Both the position numbers and the translations under genes were made by a program. The notes below the pieces were generated by a model. The model was not told the origin of the DNA. It did no database searches and worked only from the letters and a program-made list of their open reading frames with translations. Below, in pieces: positions 1-12,000 of a stretch of 64,000 nt of DNA (within the stretch, counting starts at the first letter, position 1; every line of letters starts with the position of its first letter). The stretch is taken from positions 208,344,445-208,408,444 of the forward strand of contig CM054060.1 in the NCBI GenBank assembly GCA_028641055.1. The letters run 5' to 3'. The DNA comes from Alopecurus myosuroides (taxonomy: Eukaryota; Streptophyta; Magnoliopsida; Poales; Poaceae).

Positions 1-737
1 GACGGCTAAACCATGTGGCGAGTAGGTCATCACCTCAGATTTCCCCCGTTCTTGACGAGCTGCTGAAGCCGACTGTGAACTCGGTTCACCTCGGGGACGG
101 TGTTCTTCGGATTGTACTGCCAGTTCACTATCTAGGTTGGGTGGTCGGTGTGGAAAGTAGGAAGCATGGGGAGATCTTCTTTGGGGGGATTCTTCACATA
201 GAAAAATCCCCGTTTCCACTTGCGGAAGGACTCAAGGCCCTGAACTCGGGGGAACTTGGTTCCATTCCGAGGGACAATCATCGCAGTACCGCACTAGGTC
301 ATGCGTTTTGGGGCATTTGGGCTGAGGGTGTTTGAAAGGACCTGTTTGCAGAAGTGGAAGTACTTGGCCCAGATATCTACGGTGGGATGGAGGCCAAGAT
401 AGTCCTCCGAGAAGGAAACAGAAGAGGAGAGAATGGTAATGGCGTTGGTAGTAAGATGGTGTGGCTGCAAGCCGAAATGGCGAAGGAACTTATGCATGAA
501 GTTAGACATGGGGAGACCGAACCCGCTCTTGAAGTGGCTCATGAAGACCACGTACTCGCCGTCTTGTGGTTGGGGCTCGATCTCGACGTATGGAGCTCGG
601 CAGATCACCCATACTAGGATGCGTTGCGTGTCCAGTAGCCACTGGATGTTGTTGGCTTCCACCTCGGATCCTTCCCACGCTCCGCGTGTGGACGCGGGTC
701 CTTTAATCTCGATGTCCTCCATGGTGTCGAGCTCCAT
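1..737 (-). pseudogene. Antisense additional ORF, gypsy-type-transposon domain (Transposase_28-like), broken
   Basis: The minus-strand frame starts at ATG 737 (MELDTMEDIEIKGP) and is open to a stop at 294. It contains the family-like stretch EYVVFMSHFKSGFGLP followed by FLRHFGLQPHHL. The match continues in other frames beyond the stop: RKWKRGFFYVKN near 185-235 and NPKNTVPEVNRVHSRLQQL near 55-110. These fit the grass domain annotated as putative gypsy type transposon (PF04195), whose proteins are normally several hundred residues long. The gene is therefore interrupted by at least one stop or frameshift and continues past the window edge. Its role is unknown; in retroelements such ORFs are usually called aORFs. 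The family assignment is from memory of motifs. Confidence 0.6.
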
Positions 738-1662
738 CTTGGTGCTTGTGGATCTTGGCGCCTCCGAGATGCATGCGGGCGCGAGGAGGGGCTCGGGTCA
801 CAGAGGACGGAGTAGCGCGGCAGCGGCACAGAAGATGAACGTCGTGGCTCGGCTTCCGGGGTGAGAGGCTCGATGGAGAACGGCGTGGGGAGAAACAGTA
901 GCGGGGTGGCGCGGAGTTGCGCAGATCTGTGATACGCGATGGAGTCCTGGAGCGCAGCCGCGTTCCGGTGAGCCGTGACGCGCGGAGGTGCGGTGGCTTC
1001 CTCGGTGTGCGGTGGCGTTCGACAGAGTACGGTGGAGCGGTGTGCTCTCGGTGCGCGCGCGAGGAAGAATAAGAGGAGAAGTGGCAAATGGCGAAGGAAG
1101 AGAGATACAAGGGTACACGCGGGTATTTATACCCCCTATAGCGCAGTAACAGCACGAGATTGATCGTGGAGAAAATGGTGGGACCGTTGCGTTTACTGCG
1201 CCCGGAGAAACGCACGTAGAGGATTCACCGTGCGTAACCGGCGCAGTAAATCCCACGATTTCCGTCGTGGGCACTTGAGTGCGCTGCAACGGATGTGACG
1301 GCGTGTGGGCCTGTGTGACACTGCGGAGCATGTGCTGCGCAGCGCGAAAATCAAAGTGACGTGGGCAGCGGTTCTGCTGCACATGGTGAACCTTCAATGC
1401 GAACAAATCGAGGCGACTCCTCCTCGCATTGTGCGGTTCATGGAAAATGGCTAAGTGCTGGGATCTCGGTAAAATCCAATTCAGCACAACCATCTCGGAT
1501 ATTGATGTAAAATCCATTATGAAGGATGCGGGTAGAATCCGAGTTCGAGATGAAAAGTGGGCCGAGATGCATGCATCTCGGTCAGGCATTCCGAAGATAC
1601 TGGTTTAAGCTGGCACGACCCAACGTCTGAGTTCGCTGGACCATACCAGCTTCGGGGACTAA
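738..1662. other. Leader and intergenic part of the gypsy element
   Basis: No supported coding sequence. The part to about 1095 is the presumed leader of the antisense ORF, GC-rich with several overlapping spurious open frames. From about 1200 to 1650 the sequence is ordinary element DNA ending in the polypurine-like tract before the LTR. Confidence 0.45.
1124..1131 (-). promoter_or_regulatory. TATA box for the antisense ORF
   Basis: Read on the minus strand this is TATAAATA in the context GGGGGTATAAATACCCG, a near-consensus plant TATA box. It would place transcription start near 1095, giving a leader of about 360 nt before the ATG at 737. The leader reads CT-rich on this strand, as plant leaders often do. 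No stronger TATA motif was seen between here and the ATG. Confidence 0.5.
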
Positions 1663-2462
1663 TGTCGGGGGCCTACCCCCGAGTAGGGGCAAGGTTGGTA
1701 AGAAATGGTGCTTGATGCAAGTTACCGAGATACCTTGCCCGAGATCCAGCTACGTACCGAGTTGGGGGTACCGAGATGGATCTATCTCGGTAAGCAAGGC
1801 GAAGAGGAATAATGAAGATACGAGTGTCCCCCGGGTTGTCCGAGATGCACTTGAAGAATCCGAGTAGACGCGGTTCTAGTCTTCTCAGAGGGAAGTCAAC
1901 AGAGCAGTTGTAATCCTGCAGATGCAGGGAGAGTACACAGTGCGGTTCAACTTACTAGGCGTGATGATACGTATACGTACAATGGTATAGTGCAGGGTAT
2001 GGGCGAGGCCACGTCCTGTCTCTCACAAGGTTGACAGGACATGGCAGCGGCCACGACGGAGAAGACTTTCGGCGCCTGTCAGCGATATTACGCGAGCGTG
2101 CACTACAGCATAGTGTGTAGTCACCTAATCATGTACGACTGGTTGGTGGCCACCAGTATATAAGGTGGCCACACCCCTCCTGCGAGAGGGTCGACACATG
2201 AGAGGAGAATTGCTGCTAGTTTGTTTAGAGAGAGAGTAGTAGAGCTTCTTCTTCCTCTAGCTCCTTGAGCTTGAGGAACACTTGTACTCGGGTACCACTG
2301 ATATTGAGGGAGAGGCAGGAGTAGGGGTGTTACCTCCACACGAGGGCCCCTAACCTTGGTAGATTGTTGTTTTGTAGTGTAGTGAGCGCGCCGGCTAGGC
2401 GTGCGATCCCTCCTTGGATACCCACAGTTTCCATCGACTCCAACTTTAGCCATCCTATGACA
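1663..2462 (+). repeat. 3' LTR of the gypsy element, about 800 bp
   Basis: Begins TGTCGGGGGCCTACCCCC directly after a polypurine-like tract and ends near CTATGACA. It contains a TATA box (TATATAAGG, about 2157-2165) and then a T/A-rich leader with GAGAGAGAGTAG and CACTTGTACTCGGG, a typical arrangement of grass gypsy LTRs. The right end is placed within about 25 bp, because a second CGACA lies at 2481-2485. The partner LTR is outside the window, so divergence cannot be estimated. Confidence 0.55.
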
Positions 2463-2484
2463 TCTGTCAGTTCACTACCACGAC

Positions 2485-3087
2485 ACCATTACCTACACCA
2501 CATGTTTCTTGGAGTGACATTAGCGTGGACTTTGTGTTAGGACTCCTAGGCCCTAAAACAAACATGGACTCAATCTTTGTCGTTGTTGATCGTTTCTCTA
2601 AGATGGCACATTTCATTTCTTGCAATAGAAGGACGATGCTTCACATGTCGCAAATTTATTTTTCAGGGAAATTGTGCGTCTACATGGTGTGCCCAAGTCA
2701 ATTGTGTCAGATCGAGATGTCAAGTTCACCTCCTACTTTTGGAAGACTTTGATGGCCAGGCTCGCGTCAAGCTACTTTTCTCCACTGCCTACCACCCACA
2801 AACGGATGGGAAAACCGAAGTGGTGAATCGCACTCTTTCTTCACTCCTGCGGGCATTGATCAAGCCCAACTCAAGAATTGGGAGGAATGCATTCCCCATG
2901 CCGAGTTTGCCTACAATCGAGCAATTCACCACGATACTAAGAGAAGCCCCTTCGAGATGGTCTACGGCTTCAACCCCAACACCGCTCTCGACATTCTACC
3001 ATTGCCTCTATGCGATCAAGTCAACATGGACAATGACAAGCGCACCGACTGCATCAAGAAGCTCCATGAATCCACAAGAGCTACTCC
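2485..3087 (+). pseudogene. Ty3/gypsy integrase core fragment (broken)
   Basis: Across shifting frames the segment reads as a retroviral-type integrase core: SDISVDFVLGL and [17 protein letters not shown] (first catalytic Asp region), a damaged SDRDVKF-like middle near 2712-2745, then [20 protein letters not shown] (Glu region), and remnants of the FEMVYGFNP and KKLHE stretches up to about 3087. At least two frameshifts and in-frame stops are present. Reverse transcriptase and RNase H are missing on the left and nothing follows on the right, so this is a truncated relic. The sequence type matches the common grass gypsy group with DFVLGLPRTK-like integrases, not the chromovirus further right. 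Confidence 0.75.
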
Positions 3088-3793
3088 AGAGGCCCCAGAC
3101 TAGCAAGCCCAAGACCCCTCATATGTATACATTCACGATCCCAGAACAATCAGTCGTGAACAAAATATGAAGTTGGTACACATATTACATCATCCATTAA
3201 ATGAATAATAAAGGTCTTACACAAATGGTCACATGGCCAAGTCTTAGGTAACTATCACGCAGGGCAGACAAATAACACTACCACAACGGAAGATAGCAAA
3301 ACGCAACACGGTAGAGCTCAAGTCACGCCTTAACCTACATGTTGCTCATCGAGAGACGAGCCTAGTTTGCAGGGTCATAAATGTAGTACTCCTCCTCATA
3401 GTACTCCTCCTGGGGCTGCTCCTCATAGTATGTCCAAGTAAATAGCCAGGGACGAAACCAATATAAGTACATTTGAATGTACTTTGCAAAACATCCTTTA
3501 TATAGCTTACAAAATGCAAGTATGCTTATATGGTGGAGTGGGTAGGCTATACATAGGGTTTGGTACCCATGATGGATGAAAGATACATCATGGTTGATTT
3601 AACATCTTTATATCTTTGTTGAAGAAGATACTTCAACAGAAAATAATATGTTTTCTCTTGTAGATATCGCATATCCAAGAGGTTTTGTAAGAGTTTGTTT
3701 AGAAAAGAAATATCCAGCTTTTCCTCATGTGTACCTCACAGGTACAAAGTTCGTCTTCCAGTACCTCACAGGTACAAGTACTTTTTCAAAACA
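3088..3793 (-). repeat. LTR fragment of a minus-strand gypsy element, copy A
   Basis: About 700 bp closely resemble 39487-40313, both starting at AGAGGCCCCAGACTAGCAAG and sharing blocks such as CAGAACAATCAGTCGTGAAC and GTACCTCACAGGTAC. In copy B this block abuts a degenerate primer-binding site on the minus strand, so it is the 3' end of a minus-oriented LTR. Copy A lacks PBS and coding parts and joins the integrase relic directly. It lacks some internal insertions found in copy B, for example near 39725-39800. Confidence 0.7.
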
Positions 3794-3940
3794 AGCCTAT
3801 TTTATGAAACAAATCACAAGTCACCACAATCAATGATTAACAGTCGTACTGAGAAGAGAGACAACAAGGAGATTTATAATAACTAGAATTAACACTAGTT
3901 CACACCAGCATCACAAAGGTTACCCGCCATCATCACAACA

Positions 3941-4065
3941 GGCTCACATAATAAACTAAATAGTTTCATGTCATCGATAGGGTTCACATCACAACAGGTG
4001 CACCTCAGCATCTAAACAGGTGCACATCATAAACTAAATAGTTTCTCATCGATACGGTTCATGTC
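3941..4065. repeat. Two-copy direct repeat, offset 78 bp
   Basis: The block CATAAACTAAATAGTTTC followed by ATCGATAGGGTTCA (first copy) or ATCGATACGGTTCA (second copy) occurs at 3941-3989 and about 4019-4065. It lies at the left border of the tandem-repeat field. No coding sequence is seen between 3794 and 4071. Confidence 0.6.
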
Positions 4066-4071
4066 ATTTTT

Positions 4072-4275
4072 TCCTACTGATCCATCCATTCCAAAGGCAC
4101 ATCCACAGGTTCCACGTCACTTTTCCTAGTCACCAATCCATTCGAAAGGCACATCCACAGGTTCCACGTCACGTTTCCTAGTCATCAATCCATAGCAAAG
4201 ACATATCCACATGTTCCACGCCATTTTTCCTATTGATCCATCCAATCCGAAGCCACAACCACAAGTTCGCAAACC
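4072..4275. repeat. 52-bp tandem repeat, about 4 copies
   Basis: Units around the core AAAGGCACATCCACAGGTT start at about 4091, 4143, 4195 and 4247, a constant 52-bp spacing. The last two units are more diverged (AAAGACATATCCACATGTT; GAAGCCACAACCACAAGTT). No ORF runs through it. Confidence 0.75.
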
Positions 4276-4520
4276 CTACAAAAAAGGCATCATACATGTT
4301 TAGCACATCATCAACTACAAGGCCAACCATCAGCACAGTCTAATCATCGGCACATGCAACAAAACAGATAAAACAGTAATAGTGAGCCTCATTGCAAACC
4401 ATGGTACATACAAATGACATGCAATAATTCTAACAGATCTGCCTACCATAGTAAAATGAGGCACAACTGAACTTGTTCTGCATGCTATTTGCTATAGTAG
4501 CCAAACTGCTAGACACATTG
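4276..4520. other. Diverged border of the 192-bp array
   Basis: No gene. A weak related unit starts near 4336 (CACAGTCTAATCATCGGCAC), followed by CAGATAAAACAGTAATAGTGAGCC. The same motif closes the array on the right at about 17208-17235, so the array is bracketed by similar diverged ends. Confidence 0.45.
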
Positions 4521-5414
4521 CTGCATATTATTCATCGACATAGACAGTTTAATCATTGGCACACGTATAAAGCACAGATGTTTAGCAATCGAAAACAAGA
4601 AAACTAGCCTCATACTAATAAGCACAAAACAAAATTAATGAGATCATCGAACATTTTACGAAGGAAGATGCAGAACCAATATGGCTGTACACAACACTAG
4701 GTAGATGCTCGATGGTCTCATGAAGATAGAGTGCACAGTTTAATCATTGACACACATATAAAGTGTAGATGTTTAGCAATGGAAAACAAGAAAACTAGCC
4801 TCATAATAATAAGCACAAAACAAAATTAATGAGACCGTAGAACATTTTACCAAGGAAGATGCAGAACCAATGTGGTTGTACACAACACTAGATAAAATGC
4901 TCGATGATCTCAACAAGATTGAGTGCACAGTTTAATCAATGGCATATTCATCAAGCACATATGTTTAGCAATGGAAAACAATAAAAGTAGCCTCATACTA
5001 ATAAGAACAAAACAAAAGTAATGAGATCATCGAACATTTTACCAAGGAAGATGGAGAACCAATGTGGTTGTACACAAGACTAGGTAAAATGCTCGATGAT
5101 CTAATCAAAATCAAGTGCATTGTTTAATCATTGGCACATGTATCAAGAACAGATGTTTAGCAATGGAAAACAAGAAAAAGTAGCCTCATACTAATAAGAA
5201 CAAAACAAAATTAATGAGATCATCGAACATTTTACCAAGGAAGATGCAGAACTAATGTGGTTCTACAAAAGACTAGGTAAAATGCTCGATGATGTGAACA
5301 AGATCAAGTCCACAGTTTAATCATTGGCACATGTATCAAGCACATATGTTTAGCAATGGAAACAAGAAAAGTAGCCTCATACTAATAAGCACAAAAAAAA
5401 ATTAATGAGATCGT
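4521..5414. repeat. 192-bp tandem repeat array, left half
   Basis: The anchor ATGTTTAGCAAT recurs at 4578, 4769, 4961, 5153 and 5345, a spacing of 191-192 bp. Each unit carries CAGTTTAATCATTGGCAC, TAGCCTCATACTAATAAG, AACATTTTACCAAGGAAGATG and AAATGCTCGATGATCTCAAC. The array is cut at 5414 by a retrotransposon and resumes at 16317 in phase. The unit is AT-rich and has no open frame. Confidence 0.85.
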
Positions 5415-8400
5415 TGTAACATCCTAAATTTTTGCTAACAAAAGGGTTGTGGTGTTGTGTTCATCTCATACATGCATGAATCAAATATTTAAACCATGTT
5501 TGAAACAATTTAAATTGTGAATTTAAATGGTTTGAGAAAAATCCCACAAATAGTACTTAAAATGGGTTCCAAAATTTTGTACCGAAAAGTAATTCAATTT
5601 CACCAAACAAAAATATGGCAAGGTTGGAAATTTTATAAGCTTTCCAAAATGTATTTTTGTAAATTTTTATCTTTACAAAAAGGCCCTCAAATTTCAATTT
5701 TCTGTTCTGTTTTATAATGGAGAAGGACCTCTTTGCAAATCTTAAAAATTTCTAGGGGGTTATTCGAAGATTCCCTTTTGTCTTCTTCTTCCTCCAGCCA
5801 GAAGGACAGAAGCCCATCGACGGCGCCGTGTGCCACCTCCTGCTTCACCTCTGTCGCGAGGATAAGAAGGAGAGTCGTCCCCATCGTTCTCTCTTCCTCC
5901 CCATCCGTCCCTCTCACTCTCCCGTGCTCTCTGTGGCCGGAGGGAGAAAACCCTAGCTCCGGCCATCGTTTCTGCGCGTCGTCGTTATGGACCTCCTGGA
6001 GCTCCCCCGTGATGCCTTAAAGAACCACCGTGGACCCTGTACGATCTCCGTCGAGTCAGGAAGTCCGAGAAGGCCCCAAGCCGACGAATCGCGCCCTTAT
6101 TCCCTATGGCCGGCGAGGTTCTGCCGCCTTGATTCGTCATTGTTCGGCTTCCATCCGCTTCACCGACGACACCATCGAGCTCATGGTGAGCTCTACTCCC
6201 TTCCGGCACCTTCCAGGCTCCCTCCCGTGGCCGGGATCGTCGTTTCGCCGGATACCCGTGGCCGCCGCCGCTTCCCGAGCATGGCGGCTCGCCGTCATCG
6301 ACCGTTTCTGGGCGGCGCCACCTCCAGTAGTTAGGCCCCGATGCGGTGAGTCGAACGCCCCCTCCCGTTTGGTCCAATTCGGCCCAAGTCGCCGCCGGTG
6401 ACACGGCAGTGCCACGGTGGCTGTTGGTGACGTCGCTGTGACATCACAGTGACGCCACTGCGGCCCCGCCCTGTCAGGTTTAAAATTGATTTAATGAAAA
6501 GGGTTTAATAAATGTTTATATATGTGACACGTGGACCCCACCCTTTTAATTACAGAAATTGATTAAAACTTGTAAAGTCAACATCTTTTAATCTGTAATT
6601 CAGAAAACTAAAAGTGAGGTACAAAAATTTTCAGGAAATTATTGTCTACCCAAATATGTCATTTTCAATCATGTTTGAGAAAGTTGAAAATTTAACATTA
6701 TTTAATGTTGTTTAATTCATTTAAAAATAGAAAAATAAGTTTTTATTCCCTAAAATTAGAAAATTAAAAGTTATATAACAAAATGCTCAAAATGAAAAAT
6801 GCAGCCTAGTTATGATGTTTTCAAACCCATTTGAGCACTTTAAATTGTACTCACTTTAAGAATTGTCCGAAGTGCCCCTCCGGGGTCTATTTCGGTCTAA
6901 TTTCAGAAAAACTGCATAACTGGCATATGAACCCTAGCAACCCAACAATCATATGCTCTATTTAAGTGTATTAACTTGCTCATGAATACATACTGCGCAT
7001 TGCATCGATGCCATGGGTTATTGTTGTTCTTCTTGTTTCGGTGTTTGTGTGACTCCGAAGAGAAGGCCAGCAGTTCCATGACGAATACTTGATCTTAACC
7101 GACAAGTCAAGCACTTATTCCTGAAGCCTCTATCTGGTTTTCTTATAACCAAGGCAAGTATAACTTCTTATCTGCTCATATATGGTTTTCGAAGTGTTTT
7201 GGAATCTTGTATATTGCATGTGATTCAAAGTATTTGTGGTCTTAGATAGAGTTCTCATATACTTGTTACATCGCCTAAATATCCTAATCCACTGCTCCTA
7301 GCAGCTATAGGTTTGTTTGTGCGCACCTCGTTAAAGCCTGTGAGTCTTGCTTAGCCATGCCTAGTTGTGATCTGATCCATCCGGTTGATTAATCTGGTCA
7401 ATACGTGAATCGTTTATGTCAGGTTGTTGTGATTTAAACTATCTTTGATAAACTTGACTAATAACGGTATGGATGCGAGGCCACAATGGGCTGTGGCGTT
7501 TTGTCCTGTTCATGCCCCTAGGAGCGAGTTATCTCCTTCGAAGCCAAGACTGAGCGTGCAACCACACGCGGGGCCTAATAGACCGTGCTCGACTAACTAA
7601 TTTGTTTGTCCACGTCCATGAGTCACGTAGTTTGATCTTTCCATCTGCATGTGAGTCAAAAAACGATTTGGAGAAAACTTAGGGCGTGACCGGGACAAGT
7701 GACGGACGTACACGGATCTTGATCCTGACTCACATAACAGATGCCGTCAGGGGGTGGCCAACTCCCTGTTGACGGGGTGGCCCTGTTTGGGTTGACTCAT
7801 GGATAGGGTCGAGGAAGGTAAAGGTCGTGGACAGCCACCTTCTGTCGCGCTCCATGGACGAGCGTACATGTGGCGTTAAGACTCGGATGGTACATGTGGG
7901 TAAATTTTACCCCCTGCAAGGATAAATCTCCTCGAGAAGTTGTGTCCATGGTGACGACGACATGGCAACGGATTCTGTGATCATAGATAACTTGAACGGA
8001 ATGGCTAAAACTTGTTAACAATGTTTGAAGGGTGGCTCCTCGGAGATGCCGAGAGGGGTGATCCTTGTAGAATGTAAGTTTCTGGGAAATGATGTTGGTG
8101 GATGAAAATAATGTTGATTATAGTAGTTGACTAGTTTCATCATCTGTTTTGAAAATACTCAATGAGACGTGCTATTCTTCCTCGACTTGGAAAACAAAGA
8201 TTGCTATGCGCAAAATATCCTTCATAAAACCCTTTCTGAAGATATCAAATATATAATAGGTTGGCTAAGTCTTGTTGAGTACCTCCCGTACTCAGGTTTG
8301 CTTAATTTTGGTTCAGGTGAAGATCTCACATCGGTGGTGTTTAAACACGAACATCGACGAGTAGTTTGGGGTTCCCAGGTAGCAGCCTGGAATCTATGGG

Positions 8401-8998
8401 CCGGGACGTCGCCTTATGTTGCAGCCTCTTAGGCCCTTTTGGTTCTTGTTGATTAGCAACATAATTTTCCTTCCGTTGTCTGATGTAATGTTGGGTCATG
8501 TGACCTCTGTTTGTACATCTACTCTAGTAACACCTGTTAAATACTGCTTCCATGTCTAGATTACTTCTTTGATAGGTTGATGGTTTTGAGCTCATCGTTA
8601 TCCAGTTTTGGCTATTCCTGCATAGTTGTCGCAGTCGAGGGGTTGTGGAGCCGATGATCCATTTCCAAGCACATCTGCCGACGTGTTTCGGACTGTGCTT
8701 GGTAACCCTAGTAACCCTCGATTGTTGTTGCACTTTTTGGACCCATAGCATCTATGTATAGCTTTGGTCCCACTCCTTCAGTTTCATACGATTCGTGGAC
8801 ACTTTGATATGCATAGTTGGTTATGACTAGCATGGACACAAGGAGCAGTAGTACCGTGGTGATCCGGCCTGTGCGCCGATGATTCCGGTCTGCCTGCCGT
8901 TGTTTGTTGTGGTCGGGGCTGGTAACCCTGAATCCCTTGTGGGTCGATGACTAGGAGCACATAACAGTATGTATATCTCTGGGTCCGGGGTCGTGACA
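5415..8998 (+). repeat. 5' LTR of the 10.9-kb element
   Basis: 3584 bp. Contains a TATAAT-like motif at about 5713 and a GC-rich leader-like block (5800-6185) that ends in a good splice donor (CTCATG, then GTGAGC at 6186). A second exon-like block ends in the GC-type donor AAG|GCAAGT at 7153/7154, and a third follows TTGGTTCAG (8316) and ends GACGAGTAG (8356-8364). Around 7690-7760 it carries about 65 bp that the 3' LTR lacks. It has lost about 16 bp before the second block that the 3' LTR keeps. Confidence 0.9.
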
Positions 8999-9003
8999 AG
9001 TCA

Positions 9004-9015
9004 TGGTATCAGAGC
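9004..9015 (+). other. Primer-binding site (initiator-Met tRNA)
   Basis: TGGTATCAGAGC, complementary to the 3' end of plant initiator methionine tRNA, five bases after the LTR end GTGACA at 8998. It fixes the orientation of the element. Confidence 0.9.
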
Positions 9016-12000
9016 AGGACTGCCTGTAGGAAAACCCTTACTGCTTGGTCGATGTTGTGTCTAGTGTTTGTGAAAACTAATTTGAAACCCCAACTGGATT
9101 GTGAAAAACTTCTTAGGATTATTTTTACTCCTTATCTGGTATCGCTCTAATTCTGGGTCATCTTACCTGTTTTTATTTGAAAAGGTGCTAGTTATTCAAA
9201 ACTTAGGTGCCTTCTTTGGCAAGGACGTCTTTTACCCAAGTTGACCTAGTGTTAAGTTCTAGAGTTGTGTGTGTTCAATATTCCGCTATCTCTTAAAATG
9301 GGAGATTCCTTTCCATCATAATCTCTCAGAGCTGTGTGGATTCCACATTCTTACATGTTCCAAAGTCTCAAATTCTGAACCTCGAGATTTCCTTTCATCT
9401 CGAATGTATTCGTTTTCTTTTGCTCAAATAATTCCGGAGCTATGTTTGTCCTTTGAAAAATACTCCATGATTTCTATTTGTAGTGTTCTTCAAGGAACTA
9501 AGATAGTAGTTACTCCTTTCTCAATGTTTTTAACCCTTGGAGTTGAACCGAAGGTCCCGGAATGTGCTGAATTGCGGTGGGTTGAATCATGTGGTTTCAT
9601 AACCATGTGATGCTCACTCCATCAGTATAGGATGCTGACCTTTAGCCCAAGTTCCGTTTCTTTAGATCTTGAGGAACATGTTGTACCTCAGGATGGCTAG
9701 GCAATTCCAATTCTCATAGCCAGAGGTCTTCTTTGGAACCAAAAAGGGATCACAACAAGAGTATTCCTTATGATTCTCACCTCCTTGTTCATGACTCTGC
9801 TATACCTCTCTTTTTAGCATGGGTTTTACAAAAGAGTATGACCCTGTGCATCAACGTGATCTTAGGAATTCTCATGAGCATGTTCCTACTATCCAGTTGT
9901 TTTCAGATCTTCCTCCGTTGTTTTGGACACCAAGTTACATATGTGTGTTGCATTCTTCCAATGCATTTGCTCTTCTTTTTGTCAGAACGTTCCACCTTGG
10001 AATGTCAGGAGAAAAAAACTCTAGAACCTCGTTCATCTTTATGACCAGGTCAAAGTTTTGTAATCCACAGATTAAAGAAGTTTCATCAGCTTCTATTCTG
10101 TTATACCTTCGAGTATCACACTCGTTTATATCAATAGGTCGTGTTAAGTTATATGGCCTTAATGATGAAGTGATGCTCTTAGACATTTACACTCACCCTT
10201 CGTCCAAGCTTGAATGCATGAAAATGATGGGTCTGTTCATCGACATGTGTATCAGTTATTCCTAGCAATTTTTATTGCTCTGAAAAGTTTAAGAAACATC
10301 TGTACACTTCTTAGCACTATTGGTCACCCAATCTCTAATTGAAACTGACCGTGCAACCAAATCCGTTCATTCCGGTGCACATTCTTGGTCAAAGAGCTAG
10401 GTTCACACCAAAGCTCCCAAGACCATATCGGTTGCTTTGAAAAGCAAGACTCCTTTCAAACTCTGAGACATTACGGTGGTTTGTGATATTCTAGATGTCT
10501 TTCTAGAAGTATCACCAGGTTGTTACCTGACCGTGATGTCTAAATAAGGGCTAGTTTGAACTACTCCTTTCTCCAAGAAACTACGCTAGACACCCTGGAC
10601 TAGCGGTTGAGCTTAGACAACAACTTGGAGAGTTAAAAGGCAAAAGCTCTGCCTACCCTGTTCCTTTGCAATGGGATATCTAGTTTCCTTTGTATTGAAG
10701 CAGGATAGTATCTCCTTTGCGGAAATGCTATCACTCCACCTCTTGATTTGATTTGGGCTATCGTCAGATCAATTCCAAATTCAAGGACTATCTGGATGGT
10801 GTTTCACTCATGGTGTCCCACCTAAGTACACCTTCATGTCCTTTATTATGACCAATATTTTGCCTTGATCATAGATCGTATGAACCCTTCTCCTTGGAGT
10901 ATTTAGTAAGGGTGTTGTTGAACCCAACGATGACATCCTTGTTTTCTCCATGCTTAATGAGGTTCATGTTGAACAATTGGCATTAATGTTGGAAACTTTC
11001 GAGAACCATCTTTGTGTCATCATGAAGTTGTGTTATCGATGTTCGAAGTGACTTTCTCAAGTTCGTGTGCTTTTGGTGAAAGTTGTCGCCATGGATCCAA
11101 GAAGAGTTTTCTTGTTCCTTCAGGAATAATCTCAAGTCAGTTATGCATGTGTGGACTATTCTTGAGATGGTAGGTTGTTACCTCAATTCATCTGAGGAAG
11201 TTTGCATCTACACCAAGACATTGACTGATTGTTCGTAAAGAGAAGAAGTCCAAGAACATTGTTATCTTTGTACCGTCTTCCCAACAAGGACTCCGACATG
11301 TTTTATTGCAATAATCCATGTAGGTGCAACCGTCTTTCACAAGTTGCTAAAACATGAGTTCTGTAATTCCGCTTATCCTTCTGAGTTTTACATCGTAGTC
11401 GATATTTTGAGAATCCAGTAGATGTATCTCGTTGGTAACCGGTGCAATCTCTTCGCTCAAACATACCGAGCCTGAGCTATAAATCCACTAACCAGAGCTG
11501 AATCTCAAGAAGCAACAATGGTTGGTGTTTCCTCAAGATTATTGAATTAGGTTCATTTGAAAATACGGCATGGTTGACACAATTAGCCGGAAGGCCTAAT
11601 GTCATATCTCTTTGAGTCTGTAAGAACAGCCACTCTCTGTGCGAATTCTTGTGTGGCTCATTCTAACAAGTTTCTCTCACCGTTCTTCCGAACCGAAGTT
11701 CAAAATTCACTTGAAGACCTATAGAAAGCTTGTCATGAGCCTGCTGTCGGTACCTAGAACATCAAGGAGACCTTGGAAGTTGATCTTTCCGATGTCTCTC
11801 TATCAATCCTCCAGACCTCTCTTCTAGTGGGAGGTAGTGCATCATGAGAACCATCTCTTTGTGTTTTGCAACTTCCATTGATCAGTTTCCTTCTTCAAGT
11901 GGTGTGTACTTGAAGTTCTGTTCCTCTCACACATTGTGTGAATTTGTCAGTTACTTCAGCCATGGGGTCTTAACCATGTGGTATACGTATTCCTACGTCC

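Larger units (their letters stand above)
1..2462 (+). mobile_element. 3' part of a Ty3/gypsy LTR retrotransposon (truncated by window start)
   Basis: The segment ends in a sequence laid out like a 3' LTR: a purine-rich stretch (TTCGGGGACTAA) stands directly before TGTCGGGGGCC at 1663, and an LTR-like block runs to about 2462 with a TATA box inside. Upstream, instead of the end of pol, lies an ORF on the opposite strand (1-737) of a gypsy-type-transposon domain family. Antisense additional ORFs between pol and the 3' LTR are known from several plant gypsy lineages, so I read this as the 3' end of one such + strand element. The pol part would lie left of the window. No target-site duplication can be checked. 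Confidence 0.65.

Noticed and set aside
614..1589. Several long overlapping minus-strand frames (up to 263 codons)
   Set aside because: They overlap each other and the promoter/leader of the antisense ORF, are Arg/Ser/Pro-rich and have no recognisable domain.
9269..10265. Open frames of 103-148 codons in the internal region of the 10.9-kb element
   Set aside because: No gag or pol motif can be recognised in them, and flanking frames are heavily broken; judged chance frames in AT-rich decayed DNA.
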